From Akkermansia sp. N21116 (GTDB lineage Bacteria > Verrucomicrobiota > Verrucomicrobiia > Verrucomicrobiales > Akkermansiaceae): DNA of 64,000 nt. The DNA is taken from assembly GCF_029854705.2 (NCBI RefSeq), contig NZ_CP139035.1, forward strand, positions 1,488,001 through 1,552,000. Direction: 5' to 3'. Positions 1 through 7,532 of this stretch are shown here, piece by piece. The notes under the pieces are model-generated. The model searched no databases and was not told the origin of the DNA. It was given only the letters and a program-made list of their open reading frames with translations. Each line of letters opens with the position of its first letter. The first letter of the stretch is position 1. The translations under genes and the position numbers were made by a program.

Positions 1-903
1 GGATTGGCGAGCGTGGATTATTATACGAAAGAAGATTGGGAGGAGGTTTTTCGATTTCATCGCACCTTGTGGGAGAGCGGGTATGTTCCTGCCTTTGATC
101 GATGGGAGTCGGGAAAGTGGTCTCCTACCCTGGACAGGAATTTGCTGGAATGTTATTACGAGCCGGAGTCGTTGAATAAGGTGAGCTCTGATTTTGTAAA
201 ACGCTATATGAGCGGCGAGTATTGGTGGATAGATGGCGGCGAAAAGAAATTAACGCATGCTGAGGATGCTGAGGGAATTCGGCGCGAATTGGAAGAAAAG
301 ATAGCTGAGAGAGGATCGGATGCTGTTTTACGGCAAATGTTGCGTTTGTATGATTCATGGAAAGATTCTCCGGATGAGGTCGATGCCTATGTGGGCAAGG
401 TGAAGGAATGGGCTGCCGAGGGGGATCCCCTTGGCAAGTTGGTGCTGGGTTTTTGCTATGAGCATGGAACAGGCGTCCCTTGTGATTTGGGGAAAGCCTG
501 GGCTTGTTATCGGGAAGCCCGGGAGATTGCTGTGAATTATGGAGGAGGGTTTGTTAGCTTCAAGGATTCCACGAATGAAGGAAAATCGAGTACAACATGT
601 ATGCCGAATGCCCCGGCAGTGTTCATACTGTTTCTGGGGATCCACCATAAGGAGTTTCCGGGGCGAGATGAACACGTATTGTATGAGCTTGCTCAGGAAT
701 TGGAGCCATTCGTTGATAATTCCCCCTATACTGGTCATTTGCGCTACCTTTTGGGGAGAGTCTATGAGGAGGGCATCGGTACTTCTGTCGATCATGAAAA
801 AGCCTTGAAGTATTATCAATGTCTCGTAAGTGGTCACCTCGGTTGCTCAGAAGGGGCGGAACGTTTGCAACGGGAGGCAAAAGGAAATTCCGGGGAAAAG
901 TAA
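1..903 (+). CDS. Sel1-repeat protein, C-terminal part (paralogue A)
   Basis: The frame is open from base 1, and the segment before the stop aligns by eye with the C-terminal 45% of the next two genes, so this is the end of a protein of about 660 residues cut by the window edge. The TTG at base 4 is not a real start. Two Sel1-like helical repeats are visible: one around DPLGKLVLGFCYEHG, the other around YLLGRVYEEGIGT. Sel1 repeats are alpha-helical protein-interaction modules. The role is unknown. Three bases separate the stop from the next gene, suggesting one transcript for all three paralogues. The family call is firm; the function is not assignable. Confidence 0.85.
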   Translation, partial: GLASVDYYTKEDWEEVFRFHRTLWESGYVPAFDRWESGKWSPTLDRNLLECYYEPESLNKVSSDFVKRYMSGEYWWIDGGEKKLTHAEDAEGIRRELEEKIAERGSDAVLRQMLRLYDSWKDSPDEVDAYVGKVKEWAAEGDPLGKLVLGFCYEHGTGVPCDLGKAWACYREAREIAVNYGGGFVSFKDSTNEGKSSTTCMPNAPAVFILFLGIHHKEFPGRDEHVLYELAQELEPFVDNSPYTGHLRYLLGRVYEEGIGTSVDHEKALKYYQCLVSGHLGCSEGAERLQREAKGNSGEK

Positions 904-906
904 GCC

Positions 907-2910
907 ATGAACAAGAAAGTATGGATATCAATAGCTGCCGTGTTGTTGGCAGCGGTGGCAGGCTGGTTCCTGTGGCCGACGGCTCCCGAGTATGGGGACA
1001 GCTATTCCGAGCAACAGCGGAAGCTGTGGAATGAGCGTCGGGCTATTTTACCTTGGATCTGGGCATTGGCAGATGGTATCCCGGATGTTGATGCTGAGTT
1101 TTTAAGTCGTGTGTTGGGCAAGGATAAAATGTGGGTGAAGGATGAATGGAAACGGCGAAAGGAATGTATAAAATCGATCGATAATGAAAGGATTAAGATT
1201 AAATGGGAAGAGAAGTTAGCCTATCCCGTACCTTCTGTTATTCATGAAGACTGGGCATCTTTGGCGGCAGAGCAAGTACCGATTCAGGAATGTTTACGTC
1301 GTGCAAATGGCGGCGATGCAGAGGCCTGTTTGGTGATGGCATGCCACTTGGGGTGGGGTAACAGAGAGTATTCTGAAGAGTTGGGCTGGAGAGGCGCTCG
1401 AGATGTCGGTTATTGGTTGGACAGGGCCGAGAAGTTGAATCATCAGGGGGCGCGTTTCTTAAAAGAATTCCTACGAATGACATTGCCGGAAAGCAGAAAA
1501 ACAATTACTGAAATTTCGGGTTCTACGATATATTGTGTGCGAAAAGCTTGCCCGAATTATGAAGATCTGCCGGGTTATGAAGGGTTCCTGAATTGTATGC
1601 GGAATGGCGATTTGGTGGCGTATTCCCTGATAGTAAAAATGGCTTGGAATCTCACTCTTCCTGACAAGGAAAGGATGTTATTGCTGGAATCTCTTCGGCG
1701 GCAGGTCAAATCAGGAGATGTGAGAGCGATGGAAAAGCTGTCTGATTTGATTTTCTTTGTTTCACAGGATACCTATCGATGCAATTTCGATATGATCCGA
1801 GAAATGAAAGACTCGTTTTGGGGGCGAGCTGTCGGCTTCCTTCCGTTCAAGGCTCAGGGGAGTTTATGGAATGGTCTTGTCAGGATTGGGTTGCTTGATG
1901 TGGAAGATACCGAGACGATGAAAGAATTGAGAGAAGGCATGGACTGTGCCCGTAAGGCTGCCCGAAGAGGTAGCCTCGCAGGTATGAATTGTTGCCTGTG
2001 GAATGGTGTCATCTGCTCGGATTACTATACTCAAGAAGATTGGGATGAGGTGTTCCGCTACTATCACACGCTGTTGGAACGCAACTATATTCCTTTTCAG
2101 CCTCTCAGGGATGACTTGTTTCGCCAGGATAGATCGGATCTGGATCTGGTCACAGGTTTTTACGATTATAAATTGCTGGAAAATGCGATTAAAGAGATTC
2201 GTGGTCAACAGGAATATGATGGTGCAGAACTGTTTAAAAATATCAATAAACGAATGGATATCGGGGATGTAGATACCGTGCGTCGCCAATTGGATGAATG
2301 GATTGCTATGAGTGGGGCAGATGCCATTTTGAGCAAGTTACTGGCAGATTCATCCTTCTGGAATGTTTCCCCTGAACTTGCCCGCATTTATGCCGACAAG
2401 GTGCAGGAATTGGCTGATGAAGGAGACCCTTTTGGAAAACTTGTCCTGGGGTATTGTCATGAACACGGATTGGGGGTGCCACGCGATTTAGGCAAGGCCT
2501 GGAGGTATTATCTCGAATCGAGAGATACTGTCGGTTTTTTTGTTAAAAGGTTGCCCGATGGTTATATGGATCCTGACAATGGAGAGGAAATTTGCTCTGC
2601 GAGTATGCAGGAGGCTCCTGACCTTTTCCTCTTGTCTCTCGGAATCCGGCACACGGATTTCCCGGGCAGGGATGAAAAATTGATGTATGCGCTGGCTCAG
2701 GAATTGGAAGATTCGGTATCTTCTTCACTTCCTGGAAATGTGAGTTATCTTCTGGGTCGTGTGTATGAGGACGGTATCGGAACTCCGGTAGACAAGGAAA
2801 AGGCTTTGAAGTTTTACGAAAAAGGCAAGAATCATATCGGATGTACGGATGGCGTTGAACGCTTGTTGCAAGAAGAAACAAAAGGAATTTCCAAGGAGAA
2901 TAACCCATGA
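907..2910 (+). CDS. Membrane-anchored Sel1-repeat protein (paralogue B)
   Basis: 667 residues. The N-terminus (MNKKVWISIAAVLLA, about residues 5-23) is a signal-anchor helix, so the rest is probably periplasmic. A motif near residue 40 (YSEQQRKLWNERRA) is shared exactly with the next gene. Sel1-type repeats are seen near residues 130-150 (GDAEACLVMACHLGWG), 510-540 and 600-640 (YLLGRVYEDGIGTPVD). A GGGGAAAAG stretch precedes the ATG. The stop overlaps the next start as ATGA, so translation is probably coupled. It is a diverged tandem duplicate of its neighbours. Sel1 proteins act as scaffolds in other bacteria; no substrate or partner can be read here. Confidence 0.9.
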   Translation: MNKKVWISIAAVLLAAVAGWFLWPTAPEYGDSYSEQQRKLWNERRAILPWIWALADGIPDVDAEFLSRVLGKDKMWVKDEWKRRKECIKSIDNERIKIKWEEKLAYPVPSVIHEDWASLAAEQVPIQECLRRANGGDAEACLVMACHLGWGNREYSEELGWRGARDVGYWLDRAEKLNHQGARFLKEFLRMTLPESRKTITEISGSTIYCVRKACPNYEDLPGYEGFLNCMRNGDLVAYSLIVKMAWNLTLPDKERMLLLESLRRQVKSGDVRAMEKLSDLIFFVSQDTYRCNFDMIREMKDSFWGRAVGFLPFKAQGSLWNGLVRIGLLDVEDTETMKELREGMDCARKAARRGSLAGMNCCLWNGVICSDYYTQEDWDEVFRYYHTLLERNYIPFQPLRDDLFRQDRSDLDLVTGFYDYKLLENAIKEIRGQQEYDGAELFKNINKRMDIGDVDTVRRQLDEWIAMSGADAILSKLLADSSFWNVSPELARIYADKVQELADEGDPFGKLVLGYCHEHGLGVPRDLGKAWRYYLESRDTVGFFVKRLPDGYMDPDNGEEICSASMQEAPDLFLLSLGIRHTDFPGRDEKLMYALAQELEDSVSSSLPGNVSYLLGRVYEDGIGTPVDKEKALKFYEKGKNHIGCTDGVERLLQEETKGISKENNP

Positions 2911-4886
2911 AAAAGAAAATGTGGATTTCAATAACTGCCGTCCTACTGGCAGTGGTGACGAGCGTGTTTCTGTGGCCAGCGGTTTCCGAGTATGGGGATA
3001 GCTATTCCGAGCAGCAACGGAAATTGTGGAACGAACGCCGTGCTCTTTTCCCGTTGACGTGGGAGATCGCACGTGGATGCAATGATGGCGGCAAGTATTT
3101 AAGCCGGATTACGGGTAAGGACGCGACATCGGTGAAGGAGGAATTTGCGCGAAGGGAAGAGCGAGAGAAGACTTTGGCTGAGATGCAGGCCAAGCTTCGG
3201 GACAAGGAGAATCTACCCTATGAAGTGACGTTGGATCCGGTAACTTCCCACGGGAAACTTCCTGCGGATCAGGTGTCGCTTGAGGAATGTTTGCACCGGG
3301 CAAACAGCGGAGATGCGGAGGCTTGCCTGGCGATGGCGTTGCATCTTGGATGGGAAAAGGGAGATTTTCCTGAAATGTTAAGCTGGAGGCAGGCTAGAGA
3401 TGTGGATTACTGGCTGGGGAAAGCAGAGGAATTTAAGCATCCGGGGGCTCGCTTTTTAAGGGAATTTGTGCATTTGACTCTTCCGGAAAACAGGAATGTT
3501 GTTAAAATTACGGGTAGTAGTTCACTCTTTATTTCCCCAAAAAAGTGTCCTGATTATACGGGTCTTCCTGGTTATCATGAATTTCTGAATGGTCTTCGCG
3601 GAGGTGATTTGATGGCTTATAACCTGATGTGCCGGATCGCCTGCCACCTGATTCTTTCCAACGAGGAGAGATCCCTGTTGCAGGATGCCCTGAGGAAGCA
3701 GGTGAAAGCCGGGGATGTGAGGGCGATGGAAAAAATGGCAACCCTGACTTTTTCCCCTCCCAAAGATTCTTTCGATAGACAGAGGGCAATACTGGAAGGG
3801 ATGGAGGAAACGTTTTGGGGCAGAGCTATCCTGATGCTTCCTGACGAAGCGAGTGACCAGGCGTGGAATGGTCTTGTCCGGATGGGGGGGCTGAAAGTCG
3901 AAGATGCGAAGGAGATGAACGAATTCTACGAGGGGGTGGATTGTGCCCGAAAGGCAGCCCGGAGGGGGAGCCTTGCCGGTATGGACTGCTGGCTTGCACA
4001 TGGGTTGTCGAGCTTGAATTATTTTACCCGTGAGGACTGGGAAGAGGCGTTTCGTTACTATCGCACGTTGCTGGAGTGCAGGTATGTGCCTTTTATCGAG
4101 AGAATGGCTTTTCGTTCCAAGTTGGACTCCATGGAAACAAAGTTGATGGAGTGTTTTTATCGTCCCCGTTTTTTGAGGCAAGCCATGAGCAAAGCTTTGG
4201 AAAAGCTGGATTGGAGAAAGGAGGTGTATTGGTGTGACGTTGTGAAGTTGATTGATGGGAAGAATGCTGAAAAAGCCCGCCGGCAGTTGGATGAACTGGT
4301 TGCTCTGTGCGGAGCTGATCGTCTGTTGCTCAAATTGTTGGAAGAACCTGCCTGTTGGGATGTTTCTCCTGGCGTTACCAGCGTATATGTGGATAAGGTG
4401 AAGGAGTTGGCAGGCGAAGGTGATCCTCTCGGCAAACTTGTCCTAGGCTATCTCAACGAGCATGGTATGGGGGTGTCCCGTGATTTGAAAAAGGCTTGGG
4501 ATTGTTATTCAGAAGCTAAGGAAGCCATGGGGGTGTTCGGAGGTAGCTCGGTTCTCTATTCCGACCCTTTCAATGGAGGGAAACGAAACAATGTCAATAT
4601 GCAGATTGCTCCGTCGGTTTTCATGTTAACTCTCGCGTTCCGGCATGCAGACCTGCCGGGAAGGGATGAAAAAAAACTGTATGATTTAGCCCAAGAATTG
4701 GACAAATATACCCAGTCCTACACGGCGGGCGGTTTGAATTATTTTCTGGGAAAGGTATATGAGGACGGGATCGGGACGCCTGTGGATCGTGATAAAGCCT
4801 TGGAGTATTATAAACGTGGGGCAAAAGGCAGGTTTTTCTATCATGCCGGTTGTGGGGAAGGAGTGGACCGTTTGTCGCAGAAGTAA
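2907..4886 (+). CDS. Membrane-anchored Sel1-repeat protein (paralogue C)
   Basis: 659 residues, with the same architecture as paralogue B: signal-anchor (MKKKMWISITAVLLAVV), the shared YSEQQRKLWNERRA motif, a long helical middle and C-terminal Sel1 repeats (GDPLGKLVLGYLNEHGMGV, YFLGKVYEDGIGTPVD). It starts within the ATGA overlap with gene B and has GGAG (AAGGAGAA) about 9 bases upstream. Conservation of the start motif and the Sel1 units between copies, against strong divergence elsewhere, suggests paralogues kept for related but distinct partners. Likely periplasmic and membrane tethered. Function unknown. Confidence 0.9.
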   Translation: MKKKMWISITAVLLAVVTSVFLWPAVSEYGDSYSEQQRKLWNERRALFPLTWEIARGCNDGGKYLSRITGKDATSVKEEFARREEREKTLAEMQAKLRDKENLPYEVTLDPVTSHGKLPADQVSLEECLHRANSGDAEACLAMALHLGWEKGDFPEMLSWRQARDVDYWLGKAEEFKHPGARFLREFVHLTLPENRNVVKITGSSSLFISPKKCPDYTGLPGYHEFLNGLRGGDLMAYNLMCRIACHLILSNEERSLLQDALRKQVKAGDVRAMEKMATLTFSPPKDSFDRQRAILEGMEETFWGRAILMLPDEASDQAWNGLVRMGGLKVEDAKEMNEFYEGVDCARKAARRGSLAGMDCWLAHGLSSLNYFTREDWEEAFRYYRTLLECRYVPFIERMAFRSKLDSMETKLMECFYRPRFLRQAMSKALEKLDWRKEVYWCDVVKLIDGKNAEKARRQLDELVALCGADRLLLKLLEEPACWDVSPGVTSVYVDKVKELAGEGDPLGKLVLGYLNEHGMGVSRDLKKAWDCYSEAKEAMGVFGGSSVLYSDPFNGGKRNNVNMQIAPSVFMLTLAFRHADLPGRDEKKLYDLAQELDKYTQSYTAGGLNYFLGKVYEDGIGTPVDRDKALEYYKRGAKGRFFYHAGCGEGVDRLSQK

Positions 4887-5058
4887 GCTGATGATCTTCT
4901 TCAACGGAAAGATGCCGTTGGCACAGAAGCAAAAAACAGCTTGGCAATACTCTTTCAAGACCATGATGGTAAAGGAAAATGACGGATGTTATCCCAAAAA
5001 ATTGATGGGCGAATTTGGAGTTGACTGCGTGAGGGAAAGTGGTATTGATGAATCCACA

Positions 5059-5083
5059 TCAGGTTTCCGGACCTGAGTTTCTG
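5059..5083 (+). terminator. Weak hairpin after the Sel1 gene cluster
   Basis: TCAGGT (5059-5064) and ACCTGA (5071-5076) pair perfectly around TTCCGG and are followed by GTTTCTG. The short stem and weak U-tract make it a marginal terminator lying just before tRNA-Glu. Confidence 0.3.
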
Positions 5084-5089
5084 ATTGAT

Positions 5090-5165
5090 GCTCCCATCTT
5101 CTAGCGGATAGGAAGGCCGTCTCTCCAACGGCAAAGGCTCGGTTCAACTCCGGCTGGGAGTGCCA
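5090..5165 (+). tRNA. tRNA-Glu (anticodon CUC)
   Basis: A 76-base cloverleaf with encoded CCA. Acceptor 5090-5096 pairs with 5155-5161 (one G-U at the first pair). D stem TTCT pairs with GGAA (5111-5114). The anticodon stem GCCGT/ACGGC is perfect around the loop 5121-5127 (CTCTCCA), giving anticodon CTC at 5123-5125. The T loop is TTCAACT and the discriminator is G. The TTCTAG D-arm start resembles bacterial tRNA-Glu. Two oddities: position 37 is C instead of a purine, and pair 49-65 is C-C. A glutamate tRNA reading GAG fits best; partial decay cannot be excluded. Confidence 0.8.
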
Positions 5166-5226
5166 TTTCTCTTGTGGTGATGGTTTTGCCGGAATAATGC
5201 TGGTATCCCGTTTGAGGACGGCTACA

Positions 5227-6567
5227 ATGCGCGGCATGCAGGAGGCAAATACCGCGGATCCGCAGCGTATCGACTGGTTCTCGTTCTGGAAGCTCGTGTT
5301 GATCCAGGCGCAGAACTCCTTCAGTGAAAAAGGCGCCCAGTTTTTGCTGATTCCTCTGGGGGTATGGTTGTACCGTGAAGAGGGTAATCTGGAGTATCCC
5401 CTGGGGGCGATTATCGTCCTGCCGTTTATTTTGTTTTCCCCTCTGGCTGGCTGGTTGTCGGACAGGTTTTGCAAGACGTATATTATCCGGGCCATGGCCG
5501 TGACTCAGCTGGTGGTGTTGATGGGGATGTTTTTTAGCTTGAGAGGGCACAACCTTGATGCCGCGCTGGGGTGGTTTTGCGTGTTTGCCGTACAGGCGAC
5601 GGTGTTCAGTCCGTCCAAAAAGGGGATTATCAAGGATATCGTAGGTACGAAACGAATCGGCTTTGCCAGCGGAATTGTGGAGATGGCTTCTGTGCTGGCT
5701 CTGCTGATCGGCCAGTTGGGGGTGTTTGTCTGGTTTTCATATCTGCTGGAGCCGGGGACGAATACGATCTGGCACCGAATGCTTGGGGATGGTTTTTTTG
5801 CCTGGTTTGACGGTGTTTTCAAACCGAACGGGATCAATGACGGGTGGTATGCGGCATCGTTTCCTTGTTTCATGTTTTTCCTGCTGGCCGTGGTGACGGC
5901 GATTGGGACGTTTACTCTGCCTGCCTATCGTCCGTATGAGGCGCGTCCGTTTGCGTGGAGTTTGCTGTACGAACATTTTAAGCAATTGGGGTATTTATGG
6001 CGGCATGAAGTCCTGCGGCGTTGCGAGGCCGGTATCGGATATTTCTGGTTTTTCGGAGGAACGATCATTTTGATGACGATTCAGCTGGCCAAGGAGGTAT
6101 CGGGAGCAGGAGATGATTTTGGCTCTCAGGGGGCTGAACTCATGGCCTGGATGAGCGGCGGCATGGTGCTGGGTGGCGTGGTGGCTTCCTCCATTTGCCG
6201 CAACGGCATTCGCATGGGAGTAGCCTTTTGGGGAGGGCTGGGGATGACTCTGGGATGCCTGGGATTGAGCCTCGTGCCTCCGAATGTCTGGTTGTTCCAG
6301 GTACTCCTGATTTTTGCGGGAGCTTTTGCCTCGGCTTATCTGGTGCCGTTGAATGCTTGTCTTCAGGATCGTGCGGAGAACGGAAGGCGCGGCGACGTGA
6401 TTGCGGCGGGGAATCTTGTGGATTGCTTTCTGGGATTGCTGGCGGTGGGGTTCCAGTACGTCATGATGCTGTTGATTTCCCCGGCATGGCAGTTTGTTGT
6501 CATGGGAGTCATGAGCCTGGGTATGACTCTTTTCGTGTTGAAAATCGGCCGTTCCATGCGGTCATAA
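5227..6567 (+). CDS. MFS transporter, LplT-like
   Basis: 446 residues, mostly hydrophobic with about 10-12 membrane helices. Motifs match the lysophospholipid transporter LplT and the MFS half of Aas-type proteins: an FSPSKKGIIKDI segment (compare YSPAKYGILGEL) followed by GFASGIVEMASV, and near the C-terminus YLVPLNACLQDR then GDVIAAGNL. LplT moves lysophospholipids across the inner membrane for reacylation; that substrate is inferred here. ATG 5227 was chosen because GAGG lies 9 bases upstream; an upstream ATG at 5197 would add ten residues without a better site. It follows tRNA-Glu and is 29 bases from the flavin reductase gene. Confidence 0.8.
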   Translation: MRGMQEANTADPQRIDWFSFWKLVLIQAQNSFSEKGAQFLLIPLGVWLYREEGNLEYPLGAIIVLPFILFSPLAGWLSDRFCKTYIIRAMAVTQLVVLMGMFFSLRGHNLDAALGWFCVFAVQATVFSPSKKGIIKDIVGTKRIGFASGIVEMASVLALLIGQLGVFVWFSYLLEPGTNTIWHRMLGDGFFAWFDGVFKPNGINDGWYAASFPCFMFFLLAVVTAIGTFTLPAYRPYEARPFAWSLLYEHFKQLGYLWRHEVLRRCEAGIGYFWFFGGTIILMTIQLAKEVSGAGDDFGSQGAELMAWMSGGMVLGGVVASSICRNGIRMGVAFWGGLGMTLGCLGLSLVPPNVWLFQVLLIFAGAFASAYLVPLNACLQDRAENGRRGDVIAAGNLVDCFLGLLAVGFQYVMMLLISPAWQFVVMGVMSLGMTLFVLKIGRSMRS

Positions 6568-6599
6568 TCTCATTATTCAAATTCTGTAGAAAAAAGATG

Positions 6600-7106
6600 A
6601 TGAAAGAAATCAGTCCTGTAAACATTACGGATAATGCCGTTGAGTTAATCGGTCACAAGTGGATGCTGATTACGGCGGGGGATCGGGAATCCTTCAATCT
6701 GATGACGGCCTCTTGGGGTGGTATCGGGTTTATGTGGGGTAAGCCTGTAGCTTTTGTGGTGGTACGCCCCAACCGCTATACGTATGAGTTCATCGAAAAG
6801 AAGGAGTACCTGACCCTCTCCTTCATGGGGGAAGAGTTCCGTTCGGCCTTGCGCGTGTGTGGGACGACATCCGGGCGCAACGGAGACAAGATGGCCGCTG
6901 CCGGATTGTCGCCCATAGTGACGGAGATGGGCAATGTGGCTGTCGAAGGCGCCGATCTCGTGTTGGAATGTCGCAAACTGTACAGCGATGCCCTGAAGGA
7001 GTCCGGATTCGTGGACAAGTCCTGTCTGGAGAAGTGGTACGCAGAGGATAATCCCTTGCATCGCATGTATGTGGTGGAAATCATGCATGCATGGATCAAG
7101 GAGTGA
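6600..7106 (+). CDS. Flavin reductase-like FMN-binding split-barrel protein
   Basis: 168 residues. The N-terminal half reads as a flavin reductase fold: the FNLMTASWGGIGFMWGKP segment, then VVVRPNRYTYEFI and LTLSFMGEEFR, is the usual FMN/dimer-interface pattern of the small flavoprotein family that includes FMN-binding reductases. The C-terminal segment YVVEIMHAWIKE is the last strand. Starts at 6597 and 6600 are adjacent ATGs; the Shine-Dalgarno is weak (GAAAAAAG). The large reading frame upstream of 6597 overlaps the transporter gene in another frame and is not part of this protein. Cytoplasmic. Electron donor and physiological substrate are not readable. Confidence 0.8.
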   Translation: MKEISPVNITDNAVELIGHKWMLITAGDRESFNLMTASWGGIGFMWGKPVAFVVVRPNRYTYEFIEKKEYLTLSFMGEEFRSALRVCGTTSGRNGDKMAAAGLSPIVTEMGNVAVEGADLVLECRKLYSDALKESGFVDKSCLEKWYAEDNPLHRMYVVEIMHAWIKE

Positions 7107-7532
7107 TACATGGACATTCTTTCCTGTATCGTGAACATTTCGCAGCGGTTATGAGTCTCAAAAGTTGAAGCCGCTTCATGGCAATGGTTTCTTCCCTAAG
7201 CAGAAAGCGGTTTAGGTATCCAAATCTCATTGAGATGAGAAATCGTTATTTGTTCAAATTCCTCGTCAGGCTTTTCAAGGATGATCGTGGCCACTCCGGC
7301 TCCGCCTCGGAGGATAAGCGTGCTTCCAGAAAATCGTAGCATGGCGGGGATCGCATGGATCCAACGAGGGGGGGCCTTTCTTCCCGTCCGCTTGGTATGT
7401 TCAGTGGCGTGGGGCGAAGTTGCCGCGCCTTTGTCCCGAATACAGGTATTCTGTGAAAGAACGGTTGGCGAGTATACGTATCTCAACGGTAATCATATAC
7501 ATTTCAATAGATTTATGAATGGAAGAAGCCTC
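7107..7532 (+). other. Intergenic region with possible gene remnant
   Basis: Space before the GH3 gene. On the minus strand 7486-7196 is open for 96 codons, and its last 48 codons (from ATG at 7342) have protein-like composition, including RFSGSTLILRGGAGVATIIL and EIWIPKP. This could be the tail of a decayed gene. No RNA gene or clear promoter is seen. Confidence 0.25.
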
